A stretch of DNA of 31,693 nucleotides from CAZOWW01 sp964583765. Lineage in GTDB: Bacteria > Actinomycetota > Actinomycetes > Actinomycetales > Kineosporiaceae. The notes beneath the pieces are model-generated. The model did not search any database, had not been told where the DNA came from, and saw only the letters and a list, made by a program, of their open reading frames with translations. Shown here piece by piece: positions 1 to 8,296 of this stretch (the first letter of the stretch is position 1; every line of letters begins with the position of its first letter). Location: contig CAZOWW010000065.1 in the NCBI GenBank assembly GCA_964583765.1, positions 1 to 31,693 on the forward strand. The letters are read 5' to 3'. The translations under genes were made by a program, and so were the position numbers.

Positions 1-46
1 ACGCCCGCATGGCCGCCTGAGAACTTGGCTCATCCCTCAACCCCAC

Positions 47-63
47 AGGGACCAAAGGTCCCT
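47..63. promoter_or_regulatory. Perfect palindrome resembling a DosR/OsdR (DevR) box
   Basis: AGGGACCAAAGGTCCCT is a perfect inverted repeat (7-bp arms around AAA), about 135 bp upstream of the SDR start. It resembles the GGGAC-N4-GTCCC boxes bound by DosR/DevR and by the Streptomyces homologue OsdR, but the spacer between GGGAC and GTCCC is five bases rather than four. Control of the SDR and sensor genes by a hypoxia or redox response regulator is an inference. Confidence 0.45.
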
Positions 64-198
64 AGGGAGAGTCCGCAAACTGGTCAACCAGAAAAAGTCT
101 GGCACGATCGGAGACCGGCCGTAGGCATTCTGTGGTGCCTCCGGAAGGGCGTGCGGCAGAGACCGCGAGCATCCGCAAGGCCATCGGGAGGAGGCCGT

Positions 199-1050
199 GT
201 GAACGGGGACTACTTCGCGGGTCGGCCTGCACTGATCACGGGCGCGGGGGCGGGGATCGGTCGGGCGTTGGCATTGCGACTGGCTGGGTATCGCACGCGG
301 TTGACGCTCTGGGACCGGGACGCGGACGGTCTCGAACGCACGGCAGAGGGCTGTCGCCGGGCAGGCGCCGAGGTCCACGCCTGCGTCGTCGACGTCTCCG
401 ATCGGGCGGCGGTCATCGAGGCCGTCGTCTCGGTGGGTGAGCGCGGGGGTGCCGACCTGCTGTTCTGTCTCGCAGGAACCATCCACACCGGCACCTTGCA
501 GGACTCTGACCTGTCGGACTTCGACCACGTGATGGCGGTCAACTTCTGGGGGACGGTCAACACGGTCAAGGCGCTGCTGCCTCAGCTGCTCGCCTCGGAC
601 CGCGGCCATGTGGTCACGGTCTCCAGTGCGTTCGGCTTGATGGCGGTCCCGCGATTCAGCGCGTACTGCGCCACGAAGTTCGCCGTCCGGGGCTTCACTG
701 AGGCCCTGCGCCAGGAACTGGCAGTGACCAGCAGCGCCGTCCAGGTGTCATGTGCCTACCCCGGCGCCGTGCGGACGTCAATCGTGCGCAACGGCCGCTT
801 CGCGATCACCGAGGACCGCGATGCCATCAGCGGTCGGTTCGACGGGGCCCTGGCGCGTACCACCCCGGAGCAGGCGGCCGCGGCGATCCTGCGCGGCGTC
901 CGACGCGGCCGGCCACGGATCCTGGTCGGGGCCGACGCCCACCTCGTGTCCGCTCTGGTCCGGATGACGGGTGCTGGCTATCAGCGCATCCTCCCACGGA
1001 TCCTTAAACGGACAACTACCTTGGATCGCTCGCAGCCCAGGAGACCGTAG
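199..1050 (+). CDS. Short-chain dehydrogenase/reductase (SDR) family oxidoreductase
   Basis: This is a classical SDR of 283 residues using NAD(P)(H); the substrate is unknown. It has the Rossmann glycine motif TGAGAGIG (residues 14-21), a CLAG variant of the NNAG motif (90-93), catalytic Ser (142/143), and the YxxxK pair Tyr156/Lys160 (YCATK). The GTG start at 199 is chosen because it lies four bases after a very strong ribosome-binding site (GGGAGGAGG, 186-194) and puts the glycine motif at the usual N-terminal position. The reading frame is open further upstream, but that extension looks non-coding. The sensor-like gene at 1073 follows 22 bp downstream, so the two are probably co-transcribed, possibly under the DosR-like palindrome at 47-63. 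The C-terminus is basic, without a clear membrane segment. Confidence 0.88.
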   Translation: MNGDYFAGRPALITGAGAGIGRALALRLAGYRTRLTLWDRDADGLERTAEGCRRAGAEVHACVVDVSDRAAVIEAVVSVGERGGADLLFCLAGTIHTGTLQDSDLSDFDHVMAVNFWGTVNTVKALLPQLLASDRGHVVTVSSAFGLMAVPRFSAYCATKFAVRGFTEALRQELAVTSSAVQVSCAYPGAVRTSIVRNGRFAITEDRDAISGRFDGALARTTPEQAAAAILRGVRRGRPRILVGADAHLVSALVRMTGAGYQRILPRILKRTTTLDRSQPRRP

Positions 1051-1072
1051 AGAGACAACACATGGGGGAGCC

Positions 1073-2107
1073 ATGGCAGAACGGTGGTTGCTGATCGAGA
1101 CCTTCGGCGGTGACGGTCGGGTCGAGCCGACAGTGATCGGCGTCGGGAGCACCCCCAAGCGCATGGTGTCCCTGACCTCGGTCCTCGGCCGTGGCCGCTA
1201 CCTCGAGGACGTCCGAGCCCTCGTCGCCCGAGTTGCGGCCTCCGGTTCCTCGGTGCGCACGACCACCAGGGACGGCGCCCGGCAACTGTGGGGTGATCCC
1301 TTGGTCTCGTTCTCGGGAAACGTCCACGGGGTCTATGCGTGGCTCGGTCTGCCCGAAGAACCGCCGCCCCCGCGTGACCTCGCCGGGGCCTGGTACTTCA
1401 ACCTCACGACGGGCAAGATCGGCGGCTCGGACGATCTGCTCGACCTGTACGCGGTGGCTCCGGAGCAGCGCCGCAGCGAACGCGTGATCGCCGAGGCATT
1501 CGGCCGGTTGATCACCAATGCGGACGAGTCCGCTGCCCTGGCCGTCATCGTCAATGCCCGTCCGGGCGCCGAACACCAGGCGACCTGGAGCGTCCGCCGC
1601 GACGAGGGGCAGATCCGCGCCGCCAACTTTGCCGCCCGGGCAGTCGTGGAGCGCACGCTGGACGGCGAGGAGCACGTCGTCCTGCGCGGGATCACTCACG
1701 ACCTCGGCCCGGCGGAGAGCACACCCAGCGCGCCACCGCGGATGGTGCTCGCCCAGCAGGTGCTCGCCGCGGAACAGGAACCCGGCAAGCACCGCGCGAT
1801 CGTCAACCTGCGTACCCTCACGCTGCTGCGCTGGGTCGATGACCCTATGCCCGGGGTGGCGTGGGAGAACGACGCAGAGCACCCGCCCGCCATCCACCCG
1901 GGTGACCTCACACTCGCCACGCAGATGTCCGCCCAGCTCGCGACCGCAGGGCGGGTCCGGCGAGAGTTGCGGTTGCGGAGTACCTCGGGGGAGTGGCTGA
2001 CCGTGCAGATCGAGGCGAGCCTGATGTTGCTCGATCAGCACACGACAGCGGCCCTGGTCACGCTGTCCCAGGTGCCTCAGCCACCCACGACGCCGACAGC
2101 GGGCTGA
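1073..2107 (+). CDS. Rv3651-like (DUF5593/DUF5628) GAF/PAS-type sensor protein
   Basis: The 344-residue protein opens with the pattern WLLIETFGGDGRVEPTVIGV, typical of the actinobacterial Rv3651-like family (DUF5593 N-terminal domain, middle DUF5628-type domain, PAS-like C-terminus). Its length matches Mycobacterium tuberculosis Rv3651 (about 345 residues). Central conserved stretches include AWYFNLTT, GGSDDLLDLY and NADESAALAVIV. Family members are soluble small-molecule or protein sensors without a known output domain, and no kinase, cyclase or HTH domain is visible here. ATG 1073 is preferred, with a close GGGGGAG Shine-Dalgarno at 1064-1070. The upstream SDR ends 22 bp before it, suggesting a two-gene operon. 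The assignment rests on recalled family patterns. Confidence 0.7.
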   Translation: MAERWLLIETFGGDGRVEPTVIGVGSTPKRMVSLTSVLGRGRYLEDVRALVARVAASGSSVRTTTRDGARQLWGDPLVSFSGNVHGVYAWLGLPEEPPPPRDLAGAWYFNLTTGKIGGSDDLLDLYAVAPEQRRSERVIAEAFGRLITNADESAALAVIVNARPGAEHQATWSVRRDEGQIRAANFAARAVVERTLDGEEHVVLRGITHDLGPAESTPSAPPRMVLAQQVLAAEQEPGKHRAIVNLRTLTLLRWVDDPMPGVAWENDAEHPPAIHPGDLTLATQMSAQLATAGRVRRELRLRSTSGEWLTVQIEASLMLLDQHTTAALVTLSQVPQPPTTPTAG

Positions 2108-2204
2108 GGCTCTCGGAAGATCACGCCGATCGCCGTGTCCGTGGGCTGACGACAAGGCCCTTCACGCTCGTTGGCACCTTGCCGCCCCGGTCGTGATGTG
2201 GGCC

Positions 2205-2210
2205 TATCGT
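2205..2210 (+). promoter_or_regulatory. Possible -10 element (TATCGT) for a leaderless transcript
   Basis: TATCGT fits the actinobacterial TANNNT -10 pattern and lies seven bases before GTG 2218. No convincing Shine-Dalgarno precedes that codon, so a leaderless mRNA beginning at or near GTG 2218 is plausible. No clear -35 is seen. Confidence 0.3.
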
Positions 2211-2217
2211 GCGGGGA

Positions 2218-3245
2218 GTGCCGTACGTGGTGATCGCTGACCTTGTGGCTGAGCGCCCTGACCTCGATGTGGGGTCCGAGTTGGCCCCCGTGAGCCTTCA
2301 TCCGTGCGCGAGGTTCCGCCTCGTCGCCGGTGGGGTCGAAGCGCTGGATGCGGTACTGGAGCCGACTGCGTACCGGCCAGTGGATCTGACGGGTGGTGCG
2401 AAACTGCTCAGCGCGACACCGGATCTGTCGCGCGTGGTGGCGGCGGAAGCGGGTTCCTTGGTCTGTGCCGGGCCGGCCAGGCGCCTCTCGGGGAACACCG
2501 GCCTGGACTGGCGCCTGGGGCTGCCGCTGGCCGATTCCGCCACGTTCCTGGGTCAGGACCGGCTCATGATCACCGTCCGTGACCGCGAGGTCCCTGAGCA
2601 TGCCGGCCATCGATACCAGCAGAACACTGGTCATCGCGTGCTGCTGATGGACACCGCAACCGGCGTGATCCAGGACGAAGTCGTGCTGGACACGTTAGAA
2701 GCAGGAGTCTTCGCGGCCGCCCACCCTGTCGACGGCAGCGTCCTGCTCGACCCGGGGGAGGGTCAGGACGGCAGCAGCCTGTACTCGGTGCGTGTTGATG
2801 ACGACGTCTCGCCGTCACACGCATCGGGGAGAACGTGGTGGCCTGCGGGTTCAGTCCAGACGGCACCCGCCTGCTCCTCCTGCCGCACCCCAGCTTTCCC
2901 GGGTTGCCGCAGGTGCTGTCCTGGCCTGGCCTGGACGTCCTGGCGGTCGCCGACGTCGAGGCCGCACAGATCGACCCGGACGGCATCGACGTCTACGGAT
3001 GCTTCCTGGACCACGACCGCGTCCTGTTCAGCACCCAGGAGCAAGGTCTCTGGTTGGCCTGCGCCGACCTGACCGCCATCACGCCGATCAAGCTCCCGGA
3101 ACAGGTCACCGGCGCTCGCCCGGAGTTCAGCCTCACCCTGGGCCTCTCGACGGAAACCTTCTTCACCCGCATCTGGCGCGACGGCCGGGATCTGAGCACC
3201 GTCTGGCGCCTGCGAACGGACGCCGTCGCAGCGAACAACACGTAA
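2218..3245 (+). pseudogene. Frameshifted beta-propeller-like protein of unknown function
   Basis: Coding signal runs in one frame from GTG 2218 (or 2209) to about 2808, then continues in another frame to TAA at 3243-3245. The switch falls at gacgtc|tcgcc. One extra C there would give DVLAVTRIGENVVACGFSPD and a single product of about 342 residues. The protein has WD40/PD40-like strand patterns (GFSPDGTRLLLLP, VLLMDTATG, DRVLFSTQEQGLWL) suggesting a cytoplasmic beta-propeller; there is no signal peptide or membrane segment. I do not recognise a specific family. The lesion may be a real inactivating deletion or a sequencing error in a draft assembly. Both halves keep good codon bias, so either the mutation is recent or it is an error. 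Confidence 0.65.
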
Positions 3246-3346
3246 CGCTCGGAACTGAGAAGAGCGCTCAGTGTGACCATGCGCCGTCCGGTCGTGTGAC
3301 TGACCGAACATGAGTCGATGATGCAGCGGGCGAGCTTCACTCCATG

Positions 3347-3352
3347 GCAAGA
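3347..3352 (+). promoter_or_regulatory. Possible -10 element of a leaderless promoter (paralogue 1)
   Basis: CAAGAT lies nine bases before GTG 3362. The equivalent position before the paralogue has CAGAAT, and the flanks are alike (tggcaagatgt versus tggcagaatgg). There is no Shine-Dalgarno. Conservation between the copies supports a shared promoter close to the start codon. Confidence 0.35.
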
Positions 3353-3361
3353 TGTCGCGCC

Positions 3362-4405
3362 GTGGATGGCTCAGAGTCGATGTACGAAGCTCGGCATAGG
3401 TTCACCCGTCAGATGGCTGGCGCATGTGCGGGATGTATCGCATTTCTGCTTGCCGCCTTGCTCCCCATTCCTTGGCCGATCGCCATCCTGGATGTTGTTG
3501 TGTTCGGGTTCTTCCTCATATACGGGATGTGGCGTTCATTAGGGCATCGAGTGGCTTTTCGCGTTGATGTCTCTGGGGTGACACTGGGTGGGGCGCCACC
3601 GTTCTACCGTCGCTCCATGGCATTCATTCCATGGGGGGACGTCAAGTTCCTTCAGGTTTATCTCCTCCCGGTCGGCAGGCAGGAAATTCCGTATATCCGA
3701 GTTTCCAGAAGGCATGGGTGCCCACCACTGCCCTCCGGGTTCGGGTACGGGTACTTCAATCAGCATCTGATGGGTGAGGACTTCACCGCTCACCGGCAGG
3801 TCCAATCATGGGAACTCGATGTGACCCAGTTGCGCGCAGTGCTTTCCAAGGTGGCACCACACGTGCAACTTCGTGGCTCCTTACCAACACACGTCGTGTC
3901 GCAATCATCCGTACACGATTTCTTGAGTGACCTCAGGAGCAACGAAGGGTTTCGTTTCTGCTGGCGTTACTTCGTGCCGATCTTTGCCGCATGCGCGCTG
4001 ACGATCTCTGGGCTGGACTTGGGTCCGGCATGGAAGGCTCATGTGGGCGACGGGCACCCAGGCACCTGGACGGCTACCAGAGTGTGGTGCGGCAAGGATG
4101 ACTGCACTTGGCGTGGTGACTTCACTTCCAATGACGGTCTGGTCAGGCGGCGAGACGTGGAATTGGATGGGTGGAAGTCAGTAGGGGCCACAATTGGCGA
4201 TCAAGCCCCCGCGGTCGACACCGGAGACTCGCCCAGGGTCTACTCGCCCGATGGAGGGTCGAGGTGGTGGGAGTTCTCTGCGCTCGCGGCGGGTTCAGCA
4301 CTGCTCCTGGGCTTATGGGTGTGGACTGTGCCGATCAATCTCATCCGGCGCCGAAGTGCCAGCATCTCCAACTCGACACGCGAAGGTCACACTGAGGGAA
4401 GTTGA
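3362..4405 (+). CDS. Membrane protein with PH-like domain, copy 1 of a tandem pair
   Basis: The product is a 347-residue integral membrane protein of unknown function. It has two adjacent N-terminal transmembrane helices (about 18-37 and 38-57), then a cytosolic segment beginning AFRVDVSGVTLGG whose pattern (FRVD-GVTLGG-FIPW-D) is typical of bacterial PH-like domains in actinomycete membrane proteins. A third helix follows (about 203-221), then an extracytoplasmic-looking loop with a Cys pair (WCGKDDC) and a C-terminal helix (about 305-327). GTG 3362 is chosen because it aligns codon for codon with GTG 4562 of the paralogue, 1200 bp away. The ATG at 3344 would add six residues not matched in the paralogue. 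Base composition is visibly less GC-rich than neighbouring genes, suggesting a different origin or relaxed constraint. Confidence 0.72.
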   Translation: MDGSESMYEARHRFTRQMAGACAGCIAFLLAALLPIPWPIAILDVVVFGFFLIYGMWRSLGHRVAFRVDVSGVTLGGAPPFYRRSMAFIPWGDVKFLQVYLLPVGRQEIPYIRVSRRHGCPPLPSGFGYGYFNQHLMGEDFTAHRQVQSWELDVTQLRAVLSKVAPHVQLRGSLPTHVVSQSSVHDFLSDLRSNEGFRFCWRYFVPIFAACALTISGLDLGPAWKAHVGDGHPGTWTATRVWCGKDDCTWRGDFTSNDGLVRRRDVELDGWKSVGATIGDQAPAVDTGDSPRVYSPDGGSRWWEFSALAAGSALLLGLWVWTVPINLIRRRSASISNSTREGHTEGS

Positions 4406-4547
4406 TGGAAATCACTCCGGCAACCGGGGTGCCGGGAATGTTTTTCGAGCGAATCCAGAAGTCTGGCCGACTCATTTTCGTGACGTTCGAAGATCATCTC
4501 CCTGAGAACGGTCACGCACTTGTCTCTGGCGAAGGCCGGCTGCGTGG

Positions 4548-4553
4548 CAGAAT
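4548..4553 (+). promoter_or_regulatory. Possible -10 element of a leaderless promoter (paralogue 2)
   Basis: CAGAAT ends eight bases before GTG 4562, and no Shine-Dalgarno is present. It corresponds to CAAGAT in front of the first copy. A TTGTCT at 4520-4525 is too far upstream (22-bp spacer) to be a confident -35. Confidence 0.35.
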
Positions 4554-4561
4554 GGCGTGTC

Positions 4562-5572
4562 GTGAGTGAGGCGCGGGCGATATGCGAAGCTCGATATGGG
4601 TTCACACGCCGGCTGGTTGCCCCGTGGGTGGGGTGCGCGGCATTCATGCTCCTCGCCCTGTTCCCCATGCCGTGGCCGATCGCCGTCCTGGATGTGACGG
4701 CGTTCGGGTTTTTCCTCGCCCGCTCCGTGTGTCTCGTCCTGGGGCGTCGGGTGGCCTTTCGCGTGGATTCCGCAGGGGTGACACTGGGTGGAACGCCGCC
4801 GTTCTACCGTCGCTCCACGGCATTCATTCCCTGGAGTGAGATCAAATATCTTCGACTGTACGGCCGGCCAGCAGGTTCGCAGGAGGCGCGATACATCAGT
4901 GTCGCTCGCAAGCACGGTTCGCCGCTTCTTCCTTCGGGCTCCGGATACTGGCGATTGAACTACCGCGTGCTGGATGATCTCACCGTCCACCGTCAGATCC
5001 AATCCTGGAAACTGGACGTGACCCAGTTGCAGGAAGCGCTTTCCGTGGTGGCGCCCAGCGTGGAACTTCGCGGCAACCCACCGGAATCCGTTGCGATGCA
5101 AGTTTCTGTGCGCGATACCATGATCGACGACAGGCTCCGTTTCCTTTGGCGCTATCTGGTGCCGGTCCTCGCCGTAGGGATCCTCCTGATAGCGGCACAA
5201 CAGTTGTGGCTGTCATGGACAGCCAATCTGGGCGAGGGGCGGCCAGGTACCTGGACTATTACAGAGGTGCGATGCGACCACAGATCCGGCTGTACCCGAT
5301 TCGGCGACTACGTTTCCGGCGATGGTTCGGTCCGGCGAACTCATGTGCGCATGTTCGGGGGAGCCGCGGGTGCCGGACACATTGGCCTGCAAGCCTATGC
5401 CGTCGATATCGGAGATCCTGAAGGGGTCTATCCGATCGGTGGGGGGCGGGAATGGTGGGAGATGACGGCGCTGGCGGCCGTCACGCTGTCCGTGCTGGGA
5501 CTCTGGGCGTGGACCGTGCCGATCAGCTCGCTCCGGCGTCGGCGCACCAGAGACGCGGGCTCCACACGGTAG
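4562..5572 (+). CDS. Membrane protein with PH-like domain, copy 2 of a tandem pair
   Basis: This 336-residue paralogue of the gene at 3362 has the same layout: two N-terminal helices (WPIAVLDVTAFGFFLA), a PH-like segment (VAFRVDSAGVTLGG, FYRRSTAFIPW), a third helix near residue 200, a Cys-containing loop (CDHRSGC) and a C-terminal helix (LAAVTLSVLGLWAWTVP). Many blocks are identical to copy 1 at protein and DNA level, so the pair arose by tandem duplication. This copy is more GC-rich and better fitted to local codon use. GTG 4562 is chosen from alignment with copy 1; a TTG at 4520 would give an unconserved extension. Function is unknown. The next gene is convergent, 96 bp away, with no clear terminator between them. 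Confidence 0.72.
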   Translation: MSEARAICEARYGFTRRLVAPWVGCAAFMLLALFPMPWPIAVLDVTAFGFFLARSVCLVLGRRVAFRVDSAGVTLGGTPPFYRRSTAFIPWSEIKYLRLYGRPAGSQEARYISVARKHGSPLLPSGSGYWRLNYRVLDDLTVHRQIQSWKLDVTQLQEALSVVAPSVELRGNPPESVAMQVSVRDTMIDDRLRFLWRYLVPVLAVGILLIAAQQLWLSWTANLGEGRPGTWTITEVRCDHRSGCTRFGDYVSGDGSVRRTHVRMFGGAAGAGHIGLQAYAVDIGDPEGVYPIGGGREWWEMTALAAVTLSVLGLWAWTVPISSLRRRRTRDAGSTR

Positions 5573-5668
5573 CGAGGTACCGGACAAGGGCCGACGGGAC
5601 GGTCAAGCCGCTGCCCCGAACCTGCCCTGCGGCTCTCTGGCCGACGGGGCTGAGGGAGCGTGACGTGC

Positions 5669-6700
5669 TCAGTTCCGGGAGGTCGGGTGTTCGGTGTCCC
5701 AGGCGCGCAGGAGTCGGGCTTCCTTGTCGGGGGCCAGGCCGTGTTCGGCGGCGCGTTCGTGGGGGACGGGTGTCCCTCCGGCGGTGAGCCAGGCCCACAC
5801 GTCCTGGACGGTGTCCTGCAGGGGGCGGCAGGTGAGGCCGACGGCGTGGGCGCGGGCCGGGTTGATCGTCGAGGTCCCGGTGGCGGTGAGCCACAGGGGG
5901 AGTTCGGTCCACTGGCGCACGTCCTGGCGGGTGAGCCAGTCGTCGTCGATCCAGGTCAGGTCGGGGTGGGTGCCCACGGCCCGGGCGCAGGAGGTCAGGA
6001 GGTCGCCGTAGGTGTCCCGGTCCGGGGGAGCGGTGACGTTGTAGACACCGGACCGGCCGCGGGCGGTCAGGGACAGCAGGAAGGCCGCGAGGTCCCGCAC
6101 GTCGATCGGTTGGATGGCGCGGTCGGGTGTCCCGGGGGCCAGGACGCGTCCGGCGCGGTGCATGCGGTGCAGCCACCAGGGCAGGCGTCCCACGTACTCG
6201 CCCGGGCCCAGGACGACGCCGGGTCGCACTATCAGGGTCCGGTCCGCGGGATAGGAGCGGCCGATGGCCTGCTCGCAGCCTGCCTTGAGCGGCCCGTAGC
6301 TGGCGGGGTCCCAGGCGCGGGTGCCCGGGTCCTGGTCCGGATCACCCGGGTGGAGCGCGGAGCCCTCGTCGATGGGCTCATCGAGCCAGTCCCGGTAGAC
6401 CGAGATGGTGGACACGAACACGTACCGTCCCGCCGCCGGGGACAGTGCCCGGGCCGCATCGCGCACCACGGCCGGCACCGAGCCCGCGACGTCGATGACG
6501 GCGTCCCAGGGGCCCTGGCCGGCGAGGCGCTCGAGGTCCTCGCCCCGCTCGCGGTCACCGTGGAGGACTCGCACGGTGCCGGGATAGCTCGCGGGGGTGC
6601 GCCCGCGGTTGAACACGCTCACCTCATGTCTGCCCAGGACGGCCTGCTCGACGATCGCCCGGCCGACGAACCACGAGCCGCCCAGGATCAGCAGACGCAT
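5669..6700 (-). CDS. NAD-dependent epimerase/dehydratase family protein (extended SDR)
   Basis: The product has 343 residues. The N-terminal Rossmann motif LLILGGSWFVG (about 3-13) is followed by VFNRG, a basic residue pattern favouring NADP(H). The catalytic region shows STISVY and the YxxxK sequence YGPLK, and substrate-domain motifs include TLIVRPGVVLGPG and RAIQPIDVRDLA. This matches the atypical or extended SDR 'epimerase/reductase' proteins common in Streptomyces; the substrate cannot be told. ATG at 6700 is preferred over the long upstream-open frame because a good ribosome-binding site (GGAAGGGAG) lies six bases before it and the glycine motif then sits at the N-terminus. It is transcribed alone, convergent with the gene at 4562. 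Confidence 0.85.
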   Translation of the reverse strand: MRLLILGGSWFVGRAIVEQAVLGRHEVSVFNRGRTPASYPGTVRVLHGDRERGEDLERLAGQGPWDAVIDVAGSVPAVVRDAARALSPAAGRYVFVSTISVYRDWLDEPIDEGSALHPGDPDQDPGTRAWDPASYGPLKAGCEQAIGRSYPADRTLIVRPGVVLGPGEYVGRLPWWLHRMHRAGRVLAPGTPDRAIQPIDVRDLAAFLLSLTARGRSGVYNVTAPPDRDTYGDLLTSCARAVGTHPDLTWIDDDWLTRQDVRQWTELPLWLTATGTSTINPARAHAVGLTCRPLQDTVQDVWAWLTAGGTPVPHERAAEHGLAPDKEARLLRAWDTEHPTSRN

Positions 6701-7209
6701 GTCGAGCTCCCTTCCGGACCACTTCGATGGTGAGGCGTGTGATCGGTTGCTGTCGCGTGCGGATGGCATCGAGCGAGCTGTGCTGAGTCCACTGTCGTAC
6801 ATGTCCCGTGAATTGCGGCACCGGTCGCTGCACGTCGGCAACGGTGGGCAACGGGGCAACTCTGGTAGGTCAACACCAACGCGCGGTCGGGTTGTCTCAT
6901 GGCCACCATCGAGCCGGACTCCAACGCCGACGATCCGGCAGCCAAATCGAGTCGCGCAGAACCCAGCGCCACGCCGGGACGAGGCGCTGCCTTGTGGCGC
7001 CCGACCGCGGGCGGTCGTGCGTCCGAGTGTGGCCTCTTGCGCCGGCGGGAGCGACGACGCGGGCTGGGCTCCGTCGTCGTTCCCGCCCACCACCTCCTGA
7101 TGGGCATGACGTTCTCGACCTTCGAGATCGGAGAACGCCGGAGCTCAGCCGTCGACAATCGCTGTCGGTGCACTCCCGCCCCGATCTCGGGTGCCTGGAC
7201 GGTGTGGGG
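6701..7209. other. About 500 bp divergent intergenic region
   Basis: This spacer lies between the minus-strand epimerase gene and the plus-strand methyltransferase. Open frames cross it on both strands, but none has a ribosome-binding site or recognisable protein content. The only clear structure is the long hairpin at 7044-7087. Promoters for both flanking genes should lie here but cannot be pinpointed. Confidence 0.5.
7044..7087. other. Strong 16-bp stem-loop upstream of the methyltransferase
   Basis: GGCGGGAGCGACGACG (7044-7059) pairs with CGTCGTCGTTCCCGCC (7072-7087), leaving a 12-base loop and a single G-T wobble. No T-run follows on either strand, so it is not a classical intrinsic terminator. 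It could be a factor-independent actinobacterial terminator, an attenuator or a small RNA element about 120 bp before GTG 7210. Confidence 0.5.
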
Positions 7210-8148
7210 GTGAACGGCGAACAGGCAGCCCGTGGTGTGACAGGTCAGGCCTCGGACGGGGAGACCCTCAGGTCGGTGGAGGCCCTCGGCTTTCTCGCCG
7301 GCGCGCCCGAGAGAATCGGGGGTGGCGACCGACCGTGGCTGAGTGGCCTTGCGGCCTCAGCCTTGGACCCGGAGCGAGCGAATGCCGCTCGGGTCTACAA
7401 CTACTGGCTCGGGGGCAAGGATCACTTCGGCCCGGACCGGGTCGTCGGAGACGCCATTGCGGAGATCGCTCCCTGGGCGGTGCAGGCCGCTGTGGCGAAT
7501 CGGGCCTTCCTGCAGCGGGTGGTGCGGTTCCTGGCCTTCTCGGGGATCGACCAGTTCATCGACCTGGGGACGGGACTGCCGGCCGCTGGTGCCGTGCACG
7601 AGGTCGCACAGCAGGTGGATCCCGAGGCCCGGGTGGTCTACATCGACCATGACCCCGTGGTCCTGGCCCACTCCCGAGCACTGCTGTGCCGGAATCGGCA
7701 GACGATCACGCTCGGGGCCGATGTGCGGGACCCAGGGCACATCCTGAACGACTACGCACTGCGCACTCATCTCGACCTCACACGACCGGTCGCCGTGCTC
7801 TTCGTTGCGGTGCTGCACTTCGTGACCGCGGCGGAGGATCCCGCGGGAATCGTGGCCGCCTTCCGCGACACGCTCGCCCCTGGCAGCTACGTGGCCATCA
7901 CCCACGTCGCGGACATCGACTCCGGTGTGCTCGGACGGCGGGCGGCGGCCACTCGTGAGGCGGCTCGCCTGTACGGGGAAGGGGTAGCCCCGCTTGTCCT
8001 GCGTACCCCGGAGCAGATCCATGCGCTCTTCGACGGACTCGAGCTGATCGAACCTGGGCTGGTACGCGTCGGACGATGGCGGCCGGATCACCGACCCCGA
8101 CGCGGGCCCAGCGTGCCGGTCCTGGCCGGGCTGGGACAACGGACCTGA
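7210..8148 (+). CDS. SAM-dependent methyltransferase, Methyltransf_19 (DUF574) family
   Basis: This is a member of an actinomycete-specific methyltransferase family present in many paralogues per genome. The hallmark ARVYNYWLGGKDHFGPDR lies near residues 60-77, followed by the SAM-binding region FIDLGTGLP, VVYIDHDPVVLAHSR, and AVLFVAVLHFV. The C-terminal part (VLRTPEQIHALFDGLELIEPGLV) is also typical. About 312 residues from GTG 7210; GTG 7204 is equally possible and the family core starts only near residue 48, so the start is uncertain. Neither candidate has a strong ribosome-binding site. Substrates are unknown for almost all members. It is monocistronic as far as can be seen, with 148 bp before the next gene. 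Confidence 0.85.
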   Translation: MNGEQAARGVTGQASDGETLRSVEALGFLAGAPERIGGGDRPWLSGLAASALDPERANAARVYNYWLGGKDHFGPDRVVGDAIAEIAPWAVQAAVANRAFLQRVVRFLAFSGIDQFIDLGTGLPAAGAVHEVAQQVDPEARVVYIDHDPVVLAHSRALLCRNRQTITLGADVRDPGHILNDYALRTHLDLTRPVAVLFVAVLHFVTAAEDPAGIVAAFRDTLAPGSYVAITHVADIDSGVLGRRAAATREAARLYGEGVAPLVLRTPEQIHALFDGLELIEPGLVRVGRWRPDHRPRRGPSVPVLAGLGQRT

Positions 8149-8172
8149 TCAGCAGGCATGGTGCGCCCGACT

Positions 8173-8210
8173 GTTGCCAGGTGTTGCCGGGACGCGGCCA
8201 TGTCTGGCAA
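8173..8210. promoter_or_regulatory. Operator-like element, copy 1 (GTTGCC-N4-GTTGCC ... CTGGCAA)
   Basis: GTTGCCAG at 8173 and GTTGCCGG at 8183 are direct repeats exactly 10 bp apart. An inverted half-site CTGGCAA follows at 8204-8210. The sequence CGTGGAAC (8224-8231) further downstream is also shared with copy 2. The element ends 86 bp before the XRE-NB-ARC-TPR gene. Copies 2 and 3 precede the next two transcription units. Confidence 0.6.
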
Positions 8211-8296
8211 TTCCGGCCGTGCACGTGGAACGCTCGGACCACGACCGGCGGATATGCGTCGTTCGTATCACCCGATATCCATGGGGGAGGTAGCCG

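Noticed and set aside
3..20. Possible 3' end of an upstream gene (frame ending TGA at 18-20)
   Set aside because: Only six codons are visible, too few to support a coding call.
6899..7213. 104-residue open frame whose stop overlaps the methyltransferase start
   Set aside because: It has no ribosome-binding site at its ATG, runs through the 16-bp hairpin, and its translation resembles no family. The GTGA overlap alone is weak evidence.
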